From Tritrichomonas musculus (taxonomy: Eukaryota; Parabasalia; Tritrichomonadida; Tritrichomonadidae): a DNA stretch of 64,000 nucleotides. Every line of letters begins with the position of its first letter. Positions within the stretch are counted from its first letter, which is position 1. Below are positions 26,876 to 38,108 of this stretch, in pieces. Position numbers and translations under genes: made by a program. The stretch covers positions 1,674,001-1,738,000 of the forward strand of contig JAPFFF010000002.1 in assembly GCA_039105265.1 (NCBI GenBank), read 5' to 3'. The notes under the pieces were generated by a model that saw only the letters and a list, made by a program, of their open reading frames with translations, was not told the DNA's origin and did not search any database.

Positions 26876-27952
26876 TTAAATCCATTTCATGATATTATTT
26901 GGAATATTTTTTTGTTTTGGCCAGTAATCCATATCAAGGTTGGATAATTTAGTTGGTGCTCCCTCTCGTAAATTTTTAGCTGGAATTACATCTTCTGTTC
27001 CCTCGCTATATTTTATATTATATTTATTCTTAGCTGCATCATATGATATAATCTTCTCTACAATTCCTCTCTTGCCTCCCTTCAGTGTTTGGGCGATATT
27101 TTTATTTTGAGTTTTTATTAGTCTGTATCCAGGTAATTTATCTATTGATTCATCTTTAGACTTAATTATAAATTGGTTCCCAGCCTTGGAATCAAGTATG
27201 TATGCTTCCTTGCTGACTCTATTTCTGCGCTTCGAAAAAGGCTCCTTAGATTGAATAATTCTAACTCTATCATTTGGTTTGAAGTCATAGGGATTATTTT
27301 GTGATTTGGTTTTCACATATTCTTTTTCATCTTTCTCTGTCATTTCATTTGATATTTTATAGTCAAGAGATTTGTGGGGAGAATTGTTGTATGAGTCTAT
27401 TAAACCATTCATCTCTTGTTCTCCAATATATCTATTCTCACCAACTAAATCTCTTATTGTTCTCATGAATCTATTTATAATGCCTAGCACATTATGGTTA
27501 TTGTCTTCTGTTGTATTGTATATTATGTCATGTGTTTTCATCAGTTGCAATACATCGTTGGACAAATAAGCTGCATCTTGGTCTGATGTTATAGAATAGA
27601 CATCTGGTTCTTCTTCAAAAAATTTGTTAAGAGCCTTTGCTACTTCTTTTGCACCCTTCCCCTTCATTGGATAACAGTATGCTTTTCTTGGGTTAATATT
27701 AATTAACATCAAATAATTTAATCCATCTTTTGTCTTGTCATTTATGAAAGTGTCCATTTGGTATCCACCTGAATGCTTCGAATAGATGTTCATGAATTTT
27801 GCCTTTGGTACTTTAACATCATGCACCACTTTCTTTAAATAATTTAATGCTGCCTCTTCTGTGAATCCATAGCGTTTTGCAAGAGGGACAAATTTTGATG
27901 GTGTTTTCCACGGAAATTTCTTAAATAACTCATCTATTGTCTTGTAAGTCAT
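26876..27952 (-). CDS. INT: Maverick DDE integrase, family 2, copy 1
   Basis: 358 residues, intact. The order matches block C (integrase then ATPase). Catalytic candidates: D in YQMDTF, D in SITSDQDAAY, and E in TTEDNNHN or the following GIINRFMRTIRD helix, where the usual acidic residue is Asn. The C-terminal half has an SH3-like segment (FKPNDRVRIIQSKEPFSKRRNRV) and a chromo-like region (GIVEKIISYDAAKNKYNIKY). It retains a full frame while the neighbouring ATPase and capsid genes are broken. Duplicated at 33247-34323. Confidence 0.85.
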   Translation of the reverse strand: MTYKTIDELFKKFPWKTPSKFVPLAKRYGFTEEAALNYLKKVVHDVKVPKAKFMNIYSKHSGGYQMDTFINDKTKDGLNYLMLININPRKAYCYPMKGKGAKEVAKALNKFFEEEPDVYSITSDQDAAYLSNDVLQLMKTHDIIYNTTEDNNHNVLGIINRFMRTIRDLVGENRYIGEQEMNGLIDSYNNSPHKSLDYKISNEMTEKDEKEYVKTKSQNNPYDFKPNDRVRIIQSKEPFSKRRNRVSKEAYILDSKAGNQFIIKSKDESIDKLPGYRLIKTQNKNIAQTLKGGKRGIVEKIISYDAAKNKYNIKYSEGTEDVIPAKNLREGAPTKLSNLDMDYWPKQKNIPNNIMKWI

Positions 27953-27962
27953 TTCAATTCAT

Positions 27963-28276
27963 TTAAACATATAACATATTCTTGTATGGTAAGAATATCA
28001 TCTCTATAGCAAAGCTTTCACCGACTGGTAATTTAAATGGTGCTTTATATTCACGAGCAGAATATAAATCAATCCAAAATCTTTGGTCTGTTGAATTCAG
28101 CTTAAAGTATTTGATGGGGTTGAAATTAACATTTGAATTACCAATATAATAACGATTTGATTGTTCTGCTATTGATGAATAAACTTTGCATGAATGTCTA
28201 TCCCATACATTATCAAACGTTAAAACTTTATCATAGTACTTTAAATTAATGATTCCGCCAGAGCTTAATTTACAGG
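27963..28276 (-). pseudogene. Putative minor capsid protein, C-terminal fragment
   Basis: About 100 residues equivalent to the C-terminus of the block C gene 40705-41709: TFDNVWDRHSCKVYSSIAEQ, PIKYFKLNSTDQRFWIDLYS and a final IEMIFLPYK. The remainder is cut off by the hAT end at 28277. No other part of the family-2 left arm (protease and beyond) is seen in block B. Confidence 0.8.
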
Positions 28277-28329
28277 CAGTGGCGGAGTTTTTATTGTTTG
28301 TGGCGGAAATTTCATTGTCAAAAATTTTC

Positions 28330-28354
28330 GGCCCCGGGCCATTGGCCCGGGGCC
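28330..28354. repeat. Perfect 11-bp GC-only hairpin, copy 1
   Basis: GGCCCCGGGCC, loop ATT, GGCCCGGGGCC. All stem bases are G or C within a strongly AT-rich region. It lies in the subterminal zone of the hAT. Confidence 0.85.
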
Positions 28355-28425
28355 TATCATTAAGAATAACTTTTATTAATTCTTAAAATAAATTCTTTGA
28401 ATTTTACTTTTGTTTTTTGTATCAA

Positions 28426-28456
<31 letters not shown>

Positions 28457-28529
28457 TTAGAACAATTCATTAGATATCTCATAAATAATTTAAGCCAAAT
28501 ATAACTTCTAATTGTTTTTATTTGATTAT

Positions 28530-31365
28530 TTATCTGCTTCTATCTGATTTATATGAGAATACATAAACTAAAATCGCGTCTAACAAGTCTTTGTTGATAT
28601 TCTTTGTATTCATACATAAAGCTAATTTTTGTCTTGAAATGTACCTCTCGCATTGCGATTCTGATGCTAAACAAGAAATTAGAGTTAGTGCCAAATCGCA
28701 CAAAACAATATAGCCATTATTAAAATGATTTTCTTCATGAGCATTTTGCGCGAAATTCGATCTAATTTTTTCCCAAATATCACGTACGTAATGAAAATCA
28801 TATATATCCATTATATTCAATCCGTTTCTATCGATTGAGGTATTACACCAATGTTTAAAGGCAATCATCGCATCTTCAATATCAGATTTATTATATTGTA
28901 ATCTAGATAAAACTTCCATTATTTCAATTAAATTTGGGTGCATCGGTAGGAATTGAAATTCGATATCCGTCATTGGACGGTGATGATATCGGAGTTTTTT
29001 TCCGTTGATTGAATGGTTAACATTTTTTTTTATCCATGGAGGACCAGAATATAAAATTGATGATGATGATTGATTCATCATTATCGTTAAAAAAAACCAA
29101 ACATTAGATGAATTCCGTGTTCTCAAACTAGATCCATTTTTTTTCCATCATATTTTCAGAGTCATATAAACAATAAGTTATTCCGTTGTTATCAGTAATT
29201 GAATTGCTTGTTTGATTCTGATCATCGTCAAATGAATTTTCATTACTTTCATTGTCATCTGAAATATCAGATGAATCAAAATTTCTTCTGAAATCATCGC
29301 CCAAATATAAATGATAATCTATTTCCTGAGGATTAAGATTTTCAACATTTTCATCTGGTAAAACAGTTATTCCGGATTCTCTCAATTTGGATATATATAA
29401 TAATCTACCTGCAGGAGTAAATAGATATGCTAATGTAATTAAAGGCCAGTCCATATTATGAAAAATACGAAATTATAATTGTTCTTTCAAAAAGTCGATG
29501 GATTCAATCCAACCTCTAATATCCTTAGAAGATATTTGTTCATGTTTTGATTCAAAATAATCTTTTAAGGAATCATAGTAATTAATTATTTCTTGAATGA
29601 TCGGGTAAATAGAAATGATCGATGAGTCATTCTGTTCAAAAAAAAGGATAGATTGCCATAATGGCCATAAAATTTTGGCCATGAACATGTAATTTCTAAA
29701 ATTATAAGGTGAAAATAGATCTATATTTATATTCTTTTTGTGAGCTATTTTTAAAAAAAGTTTATGAGGTCGAGAATGCTCAGGATGCTCATTAAAATCA
29801 ATTCTTAAAGGGTTGTTGTAGCAATCTTCTTCAAACAAGAAACTTTTTGTTGAAGCTGCTGGATATTCATAATTTGAAAATCCTACAAAAAAAATATCAT
29901 GTTTTCGCATGAATTTTATTTGGTTAAAGACAAGGAGCCACCTAGTCATAATTGGTTTTGGTGGTTTTTCAATACTAGCCTCAGAAAATTGATCCAGATG
30001 TAATGAAGCCTGAAAAAATTTTGAATAAACATTTTTAATAAATGAAGGAGCATTTTCTTCTTGAACAGATTTTGCTACTAAATGCATGACATGAGATGAA
30101 CAGGAGCAAAAAATAATTATTTTTATTTTAGGATCATTGAACTTATTTGATCTTAAATAAGATTCTGTTGACCAAGGAGCGAATGATAGAATCTGAGTCG
30201 GAATATTATCTGTCGTGATTGAAGTTATGTTGAGATAATTCGCAAATCGCTTCAATCATTTTTTCCTGAATTGAATCAACTTCGTCATTTGCCATAAATA
30301 TCGTTTTGTAATTATAAGGATTGAGAAATCTTCCTTTTTGTAAAATTGGTGATAAAGATGGTATCACTAAGCAAACATCTAAAAAATGAAATGCATTGAC
30401 GGTTCCGCCATCTATGGCAATACCATGATGGGAAAAGTTTTTGATTTGATTTGGAGCTTTTTCTTTATATCCGTTTGCGATTCCAATTATTCTGTTTCGT
30501 ATTTGTAGAGTTGTGCATTTAGGGAATATTTTGGTCGGATCAGCATTTGGGTTGTTCTGACCTAATTCTATTCCTTTCATTATCAGATCATATACAGTAT
30601 TACTAACAACTCTTTTTAGAGGAAGTGTATCACAAGCTACTAAAAAAGCTAAATCGTTCAAAATGTGATCTCTGATACTTTCTTTATCAGAAGGAAGATA
30701 TATGTTATTTTGGCAATTTAATTGTTTTTGTATAAGAGCATCAACTTCAAAATGATGATCGTGATGGTTAATTAATTCAGCAACTTCACCTGCTCTTCTT
30801 TTAAAAGTGCATTGGTAAAACTTTCCTTCATAAAAAAGATGAACAGAACATATATAGTTTACATGAGATCCATTGGATTCAGTAGTGGCATAACCAAGAG
30901 CGCCTGCTTTATTTAGAGTATTGTATGGCCTTGAATTAAGTTTTATATTATAAAGCCTTGTTAAATAGGTATTTTGATCCAAATAAACTTTTGGCTTTGG
31001 ATCAATATCTTTAATAAATCTATCTATTTTTTTATATACTGTCTTTAAAGATTTTTTTTTAAAATGTTGTTATTGTTGTTATTGTTGTTATTATTGCTAT
31101 TATTGTTATTATCATTTTCACTTTCACTTGATAAATCAGATGGAATTATATCGAAGTTTTTTTTGATGATTTGATTAATATTAATCGGATGTTTTATGAC
31201 ATCTTTGTAATCATCACCAAATAAATTTTGGTATTTTTGCGCAAAAATTGATTCATCATCGGCGTTTTTTAGTTTTTTAATCAAATATTTAATTTTTATG
31301 ATAATATCAGAATGCTTACCATCATCTCTTTTTTTATATTGAAAATAATTTGTAAGGCTTTTCAT
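28530..31365 (-). pseudogene. hAT transposase, broken, copy 1
   Basis: Five collinear pieces. 31365-31045 is the N-terminus with an Asn-rich tract, out of frame by one in an A-run. 30982-30206 has catalytic-type FSHHGIAIDGGT. 30255-29473 has TTDNIPTQ, the CSSHVMH motif and MTRWLL. 29454-29128 is in the same frame as the previous piece across a single TAA. 29126-28530 is the hATC dimerisation region with SQCERYISRQKLAL. Breaks are mostly one-base changes at homopolymers plus one nonsense codon. The element cannot make a full transposase. Most of it recurs unchanged in copy 2, so the decay preceded the duplication. Confidence 0.8.
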
Positions 31366-32489
31366 TCTTTAAGAACAATTGATTTTTAATTGATATACTT
31401 AAGGACAAAAAATAATTTTTTTTTTCTGATGGTCTGATTGATGTCCAAAATATTATCAAAGAAAAAGTATAAATGAATAATATTAATATTGTGAGGAAAT
31501 AAAATGTATGATTTAAAGAACAAGAAAAATGATATTTAAAGATGTAGTTATTATTTATTTTACTAAAATAAGAACAACGCTTTATCAAATTATTTATTGC
31601 TTGAATTTAAATTACAAAAAAGTAATCTAATTATTTAAAAAAAATTGGTTATAGCAGAAACCTGTATTTTAAACATCTAAATGTACAATTCTAATCGTAT
31701 AAATTATTTTTGAATACCAATAAGAACACAGAAACTATTTAACTCAAAAAAAATTATAATACGAATTTATCCGATAACATAAAATGTGATAGCTGAGGAA
31801 AACATAAATGGATAGATTTCCAAAAATAAATCGTTAGGTAGTCATGCATTTTATTTGTTATTAGAATCCTATTATTATGTTTTATTTAACAATTTGTTCG
31901 AGTAACTTATAGATTGAAGAAACCTGATGGCATTCATACCCGAATTATCATCAAAATACACTTGAATAAGAATTTTAGTTTTGATATCTTTGATATATTT
32001 AAATATTTAAATAAAAAAACAATAATTTCATCGTTAAATTGTAATATCAAAATAAATTATTAGATAAGTAAATAGTAATTAATTCTTTTTTGTTCCGCCA
32101 AAACTTCCTCCAAATTGAATATGGCGGAAGAATCGCCAAACCGTTTTTTTGCGCCAAATTGAATACTTTTTTGGCTTAACGGCCATTTTTTCCGCCACAT
32201 TCAATTTGGCGGAAGTTTTGGCGGAACAAAAAAGGCTCTAAAATTGCTTTTTAAATTTTATATTATTGTTATAATACAAATAAATAAAAATATTTTTCAT
32301 TTTATTTATGTAATTTTTTTTAATATAACAAGATATTTTATTAAATTTTCAAAAAAGAAAATATTCAAAAAGTTAATGAAATTGTTTTTAAAAAGTTATA
32401 AAAGATTAAACAAAAATATTAAAATATCCTATAAATTTTTAAAATAATTTTGTAAAAATTATTAACATATATATATTTATTAAATTATA
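31366..32489. other. AT-rich spacer between the two 4.27-kb copies
   Basis: No convincing gene. A 67-codon ORF at 32244 is low-complexity Lys/Ile/Phe. The spacer contains the hAT 5' flank and the TTCCGCC foldback at 32093-32230. Confidence 0.5.
32093..32230. repeat. Foldback (inverted repeat) with TTCCGCC motifs
   Basis: The left arm begins GTTCCGCCAAAACTTCC and the right arm ends GGAAGTTTTGGCGGAAC, with about 40 bases pairing almost perfectly around a central AT-rich loop. TTCCGCC/GGCGGAA occurs several times and resembles the subterminal repeats near the hAT end, so it may be a related MITE or a hAT end remnant. Confidence 0.7.
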
Positions 32490-33236
32490 TTATTCCAATT
32501 TTAACAAATAAAAAATGAATTTTTTCCAATAAATGCCAGCGCCATTCCGCCAATGGTATTTTGCTTGGCGTGTCGCAAATTTGGCGGAAGTGGCCATGGC
32601 GGTATCATTACTAATATTATACTGTCTCGTTTTGGTCAGTAGTCTTAAGAATTCAGTATTGTTATGTGTTAATAAATCACTTCCTGCGCAGTCATCTAAT
32701 ATTATCAGTGTGTTGTATGGATATGATGAAGTTTGATATTTTACCAGCTTGTTTGCTATATATACTATTCTATCATCTATTTCTTGAAGAGAGTGCTTAT
32801 TTATTAGTCTCTGCATTTCTTCATTTGTTTCTTTCATTCTTGATAATACATGATTTACCATTGCATAATATTTTATCTTTCTCTTTAGATGCTTCTTTAG
32901 ATAATCCATTAATTCTGCTTCATTAAGATATACTATTGGTGTCTTTACATTTTTACTCATCGCTTCTGCAGTTTTATCCATCTTGCCGCTTGTTGAGCAG
33001 AAGATAATTTTTTGGTAGTATGGATGCTTAAATAATCTCTCTGTAATTAAAATGTGTTTCCATATCCAATAACTCTTTCCTGCACCTGGTTTGCCTATAA
33101 GAAAATAGATACCATTAGTGCTAAATGGATATGAAGGGTGTAATGGTTTCATCAACGCGCCCTCTATTTCTTTTTGGTTTTTCTTCATTGTCTTTTGGAT
33201 TAGTGATTCCACTTCTTTCATTATTTGTTTAGACAT
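32490..33236 (-). pseudogene. ATPase fragment fused to non-homologous sequence (duplicate copy)
   Basis: The first 208 residues match the 26865 ATPase exactly, including Walker A and B. At the duplication breakpoint (32612) the frame passes into unrelated sequence (SNDTAMATSAKFATRQAKYH). The resulting 248-codon chimera lacks the conserved C-terminus, so it is a product of the duplication. Confidence 0.85.
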
Positions 33237-33246
33237 TTACATAACA

Positions 33247-34323
33247 TTAAATCCATTTCATGATATTATTTGGAATATTTTTTTGTTTTGACCAGTAATC
33301 CATATCAAGGTTGGATAATTTAGTTGGTGCTCCCTCTCGTAAATTTTTAGCTGGAATTACATCTTCTGTTCCCTCGCTATATTTTATATTATATTTATTC
33401 TTAGCTGCATCATATGATATAATCTTCTCTACAATTCCTCTCTTGCCTCCCTTCAGTGTTTGGGCGATATTTTTATTTTGAGTTTTTATTAGTCTGTATC
33501 CAGGTAATTTATCTATTGATTCATCTTTAGACTTAATTATAAATTGGTTCCCAGCCTTGGAATCAAGTATGTATGCTTCCTTGCTGACTCTATTTCTGCG
33601 CTTCGAAAAAGGCTCCTTAGATTGAATAATTCTAACTCTATCATTTGGTTTGAAGTCATAGGGATTATTTTGTGATTTGGTTTTCACATATTCTTTTTCA
33701 TCTTTCTCTGTCATTTCATTTGATATTTTATAGTCAAGAGATTTGTGGGGAGAATTGTTGTATGAGTCTATTAAACCATTCATCTCTTGTTCTCCAATAT
33801 ATCTATTCTCACCAACTAAATCTCTTATTGTTCTCATGAATCTATTTATAATGCCTAGCACATTATGGTTATTGTCTTCTGTTGTATTGTATATTATGTC
33901 ATGTGTTTTCATCAGTTGCAATACATCGTTGGACAAATAAGCTGCATCTTGGTCTGATGTTATAGAATAGACATCTGGTTCTTCTTCAAAAAATTTGTTA
34001 AGAGCCTTTGCTACTTCTTTTGCACCCTTCCCCTTCATTGGATAACAGTATGCTTTTCTTGGGTTAATATTAATTAACATCAAATAATTTAATCCATCTT
34101 TTGTCTTGTCATTTATGAAAGTGTCCATTTGGTATCCACCTGAATGCTTCGAATAGATGTTCATGAATTTTGCCTTTGGTACTTTAACATCATGCACCAC
34201 TTTCTTTAAATAATTTAATGCTGCCTCTTCTGTGAATCCATAGCGTTTTGCAAGAGGGACAAATTTTGATGGTGTTTTCCACGGAAATTTCTTAAATAAC
34301 TCATCTATTGTCTTGTAAGTCAT
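33247..34323 (-). CDS. INT: Maverick DDE integrase, family 2, copy 2
   Basis: 358 residues, differing from the 26876-27952 protein at one position (Pro to Ser near residue 348). Same catalytic and C-terminal features. The frame is intact, but its partner genes are truncated, so any activity would be supplied in trans to other elements. Confidence 0.85.
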   Translation of the reverse strand: MTYKTIDELFKKFPWKTPSKFVPLAKRYGFTEEAALNYLKKVVHDVKVPKAKFMNIYSKHSGGYQMDTFINDKTKDGLNYLMLININPRKAYCYPMKGKGAKEVAKALNKFFEEEPDVYSITSDQDAAYLSNDVLQLMKTHDIIYNTTEDNNHNVLGIINRFMRTIRDLVGENRYIGEQEMNGLIDSYNNSPHKSLDYKISNEMTEKDEKEYVKTKSQNNPYDFKPNDRVRIIQSKEPFSKRRNRVSKEAYILDSKAGNQFIIKSKDESIDKLPGYRLIKTQNKNIAQTLKGGKRGIVEKIISYDAAKNKYNIKYSEGTEDVIPAKNLREGAPTKLSNLDMDYWSKQKNIPNNIMKWI

Positions 34324-34333
34324 TTCAATTCAT

Positions 34334-34647
34334 TTAAACATATAACATATTCTTGTATGGTAAGAATATCATCTCTATAGCAAAGCTTTCACCGACTGGT
34401 AATTTAAATGGTGCTTTATATTCACGAGCAGAATATAAATCAATCCAAAATCTTTGGTCTGTTGAATTCAGCTTAAAGTATTTGATGGGGTTGAAATTAA
34501 CATTTGAATTACCAATATAATAACGATTTGATTGTTCTGCTATTGATGAATAAACTTTGCATGAATGTCTATCCCATACATTATCAAACGTTAAAACTTT
34601 ATCATAGTACTTTAAATTAATGATTCCGCCAGAGCTTAATTTACAGG
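34334..34647 (-). pseudogene. Putative minor capsid C-terminal fragment, copy 2
   Basis: Duplicate of 27963-28276, cut by the same hAT junction at 34648. Confidence 0.8.
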
Positions 34648-34798
34648 CAGTGGCGGAGTTTTTATTGTTTGTGGCGGAAATTTCATTGTCAAAAATTTTC
34701 GGCCCCGGGCCATTGGCCCGGGGCCTATCATTAAGAATAACTTTTATTAATTCTTAAAATAAATTCTTTGAATTTTACTTTTGTTTTTTGTATCAAAA

Positions 34799-34829
<31 letters not shown>

Positions 34830-36880
34830 TTAGAACAATTCATTAGATATCTCATAAATAATTTAAGCCAAATATAACTTCTAATTGTTTTTATTTGATT
34901 ATTTATCTGCTTCTATCTGATTTATATGAGAATACATAAACTAAAATCGCGTCTAACAAGTCTTTGTTGATATTCTTTGTATTCATACATAAAGCTAATT
35001 TTTGTCTTGAAATGTACCTCTCGCATTGCGATTCTGATGCTAAACAAGAAATTAGAGTTAGTGCCAAATCGCACAAAACAATATAGCCATTATTAAAATG
35101 ATTTTCTTCATGAGCATTTTGCGCGAAATTCGATCTAATTTTTTCCCAAATATCACGTACGTAATGAAAATCATATATATCCATTATATTCAATCCGTTT
35201 CTATCGATTGAGGTATTACACCAATGTTTAAAGGCAATCATCGCATCTTCAATATCAGATTTATTATATTGTAATCTAGATAAAACTTCCATTATTTCAA
35301 TTAAATTTGGGTGCATCGGTAGGAATTGAAATTCGATATCCGTCATTGGACGGTGATGATATCGGAGTTTTTTTCCGTTGATTGAATGGTTAACATTTTT
35401 TTTTATCCATGGAGGACCAGAATATAAAATTGATGATGATGATTGATTCATCATTATCGTTAAAAAAAACCAAACATTAGATGAATTCCGTGTTCTCAAA
35501 CTAGATCCATTTTTTTTCCATCATATTTTCAGAGTCATATAAACAATAAGTTATTCCGTTGTTATCAGTAATTGAATTGCTTGTTTGATTCTGATCATCG
35601 TCAAATGAATTTTCATTACTTTCATTGTCATCTGAAATATCAGATGAATCAAAATTTCTTCTGAAATCATCGCCCAAATATAAATGATAATCTATTTCCT
35701 GAGGATTAAGATTTTCAACATTTTCATCTGGTAAAACAGTTATTCCGGATTCTCTCAATTTGGATATATATAATAATCTACCTGCAGGAGTAAATAGATA
35801 TGCTAATGTAATTAAAGGCCAGTCCATATTATGAAAAATACGAAATTATAATTGTTCTTTCAAAAAGTCGATGGATTCAATCCAACCTCTAATATCCTTA
35901 GAAGATATTTGTTCATGTTTTGATTCAAAATAATCTTTTAAGGAATCATAGTAATTAATTATTTCTTGAATGATCGGGTAAATAGAAATGATCGATGAGT
36001 CATTCTGTTCAAAAAAAAGGATAGATTGCCATAATGGCCATAAAATTTTGGCCATGAACATGTAATTTCTAAAATTATAAGGTGAAAATAGATCTATATT
36101 TATATTCTTTTTGTGAGCTATTTTTAAAAAAAGTTTATGAGGTCGAGAATGCTCAGGATGCTCATTAAAATCAATTCTTAAAGGGTTGTTGTAGCAATCT
36201 TCTTCAAACAAGAAACTTTTTGTTGAAGCTGCTGGATATTCATAATTTGAAAATCCTACAAAAAAAATATCATGTTTTCGCATGAATTTTATTTGGTTAA
36301 AGACAAGGAGCCACCTAGTCATAATTGGTTTTGGTGGTTTTTCAATACTAGCCTCAGAAAATTGATCCAGATGTAATGAAGCCTGAAAAAATTTTGAATA
36401 AACATTTTTAATAAATGAAGGAGCATTTTCTTCTTGAACAGATTTTGCTACTAAATGCATGACATGAGATGAACAGGAGCAAAAAATAATTATTTTTATT
36501 TTAGGATCATTGAACTTATTTGATCTTAAATAAGATTCTGTTGACCAAGGAGCGAATGATAGAATCTGAGTCGGAATATTATCTGTCGTGATTGAAGTTA
36601 TGTTGAGATAATTCGCAAATCGCTTCAATCATTTTTTCCTGAATTGAATCAACTTCGTCATTTGCCATAAATATCGTTTTGTAATTATAAGGATTGAGAA
36701 ATCTTCCTTTTTGTAAAATTGGTGATAAAGATGGTATCACTAAGCAAACATCTAAAAAATGAAATGCATTGACGGTTCCGCCATCTATGGCAATACCATG
36801 ATGGGAAAAGTTTTTGATTTGATTTGGAGCTTTTTCTTTATATCCGTTTGCGATTCCAATTATTCTGTTTCGTATTTGTA
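34648..36880 (-). mobile_element. hAT transposon, copy 2, truncated
   Basis: Same CAGTGGCGGA terminus (34648), GC-only hairpin (34701-34725) and a poly-A tract of 28. The transposase pieces 34903-35499, 35501-35827 and 35846-36628 have the same translations as copy 1. The element ends abruptly in the transposase N-terminal half at the duplication edge. Confidence 0.8.
34903..36880 (-). pseudogene. hAT transposase, broken and truncated, copy 2
   Basis: Contains the hATC region, the RW and CxxH motifs and IAIDGGT of the catalytic core with the same breaks as copy 1. It lacks the N-terminal 180 or so residues because the duplicated segment stops at 36880. Confidence 0.8.
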
Positions 36881-37840
36881 CAGTAGTGTTTTTAATATGG
36901 TAACGGTATTTAAAGTGGTAACGCTTTTTTTAGAAAAAAAAAAAATTTAAAAATACAAAATTTAATTTTTTTCAACATAAAACAGAGTTTATTTAAATTA
37001 AATTATATAATAATATTTACAATCATTTATATGATATTAATCACAAGGTTGTGTATCTATCTGTCTCAAATCACCAAAGTTTTTCGTCATTCAATGAAAA
37101 CAATTAAAGCATGATTATAAACATGTACATCAAAGTAATATTTTATTTAAGAATATAAACATATTACATATTATGAGAATATTAATAATTATTAGTTAAA
37201 TTTGTAAAAATAAAATTATTGACTATAAAAACGAGTATATCTTTGATTTTTTGGTGACCGTTTACTTTTCATGATAAAGAATTTAATTCATTTATCTTTA
37301 AAATGTTGTTATTTATAAATAATATTTATAAAAACATATTTGCATTTAAAGATGTATTTAACTTATTAGAAATCAGAGTTGATTTTCATTCTGAGACTTA
37401 TTGAGAGAACTTTTTCATCATCATTCAATTTTGTGCTATCTTTATCCCGACAACATAACAGATTACTGAAATTACAAATTAAAAATTAGTTTAAAACTAT
37501 TAAAACATATTTATATATTGATATAATGCTATAAGATAATATGTTTTGCACAAGATAATGGTTTATCTTCATTAATTGATTAACGTCCTAAAATTCTAAA
37601 CGAACATCAAAACAAATATTCAAATTTTGTTTTTTTAGACAATTTTTATCTCATGTGTTTCAGCATTTTATATACATATTTATTTCATTAATAAATTTCA
37701 TCGATACTTTTTCAAATTCGATTTTTAAGGAAAAAATAATCATATAATAATCATTAGATAATTCATCGTTTTTTATTATAAAAATCATTGAATTGATATA
37801 ATATCGAACTAAAATTCGATATTACATTCTTTTGATTCTT
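36881..37840. other. AT-rich non-coding stretch
   Basis: I see no gene. Long A/T runs dominate. It begins with a short GTAACGGTATTTAAAGTGGTAACG segment, containing two GGTAACG repeats, right after the duplication edge. Confidence 0.5.
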
Positions 37841-37842
37841 TT

Positions 37843-37910
37843 TGGTAGTAGTATATACGAGTCGGTTTCCGCTGGGGCTGGCACCCCAAGCGTCAACACG
37901 AACTCGTCAT
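37843..37910. other. Structured motif, left copy
   Basis: GTAGTAGTATATAC is followed by an outer stem around CGGTTTCCG and CGTCAACACG, with an inner GGGG/CCCC hairpin. The same arrangement in the same orientation recurs at 62625-62687 beyond the other end of block C. On the minus strand the conserved internal loop reads TGTTGA opposite GAAAC. Function unknown. Confidence 0.6.
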
Positions 37911-37995
37911 AAAAGAAAAAGAAAAGAAAAGAAAAAGAAAAGAAAAGAAAAAAGAAAAAAAAGAAAAAAATATTCTTGTTCTCACTACTGCTCCC

Positions 37996-38091
37996 CATCA
38001 ATGAAACGGCACAGGTACCCCACCCCACAACCGCCCATCTATGAAACGGCACAGGTACCAGCCCCGAGAATCTCGTACCTACTACAACAAA
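37996..38091. repeat. 40-bp-spaced direct repeat with inverted GTAGTAG segment
   Basis: CCCATCAATGAAACGGCACA and CCCATCTATGAAACGGCACA, both continuing GGTACC, are exactly 40 bases apart. The segment CTCGTACCTACTACAACAAAA (38072-38091 region) is approximately the reverse complement of the TTTTGGTAGTAG...ACGAG segment at 37840-37862. A local hairpin of about 250 bases is possible. Confidence 0.55.
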
Positions 38092-38108
38092 AATTAAAAT
38101 AAAAGAAG

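Larger units (their letters stand above)
26241..30507. repeat. 4.27-kb direct duplication, copy 1
   Basis: Matches 32612-36880. I see two substitutions (26335 versus 32706, 26920 versus 33291) and a poly-A length difference of two. It starts inside the ATPase gene and ends inside the hAT transposase N-terminal region, so its limits do not coincide with element ends. Confidence 0.95.
28277..31700 (-). mobile_element. hAT transposon, copy 1, right limit uncertain
   Basis: The left end, CAGTGGCGGA at 28277, is a typical hAT terminus, and a second TGGCGGAA lies 24 bases inside. The preceding eight bases, TTTACAGG, would be the target-site duplication. I found no inverted CAGTGGCGGA at the other side, so the right end is deleted or diverged. 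The endpoint given (31700) is only a guess beyond the transposase start at 31365. A G+C-rich perfect hairpin and a 26-base poly-A tract lie in the left subterminal region. Confidence 0.65.
32612..36880. repeat. 4.27-kb direct duplication, copy 2
   Basis: Near-identical to 26241-30507. At its right end the match stops at GTATTTGTA, after which unrelated sequence begins. Its left edge follows a stretch with GGCGG motifs. Confidence 0.95.

Noticed and set aside
32244-32447. 67-codon ORF rich in Ile, Lys and Phe
   Set aside because: Low-complexity AT-rich translation in a spacer, with no support from homology or position.
37843-37910. Hammerhead ribozyme or tRNA
   Set aside because: On the minus strand GAAAC is present, but the CUGANGA core and a three-way junction are not; no A/B-box or cloverleaf is visible. 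Left as an unassigned structured motif.
36881-37988. CAGTAGTG at 36880 and CACTACTG at 37982 as ends of another transposon
   Set aside because: Only eight bases match, the flanking bases do not continue the inverted repeat, and no target duplication was found.
37842-38102. ORFs of 86 and 76 codons on either strand
   Set aside because: They consist largely of translated purine/pyrimidine tract (Lys/Arg or Phe/Ser runs) and direct repeats, with no homologue or plausible start context.
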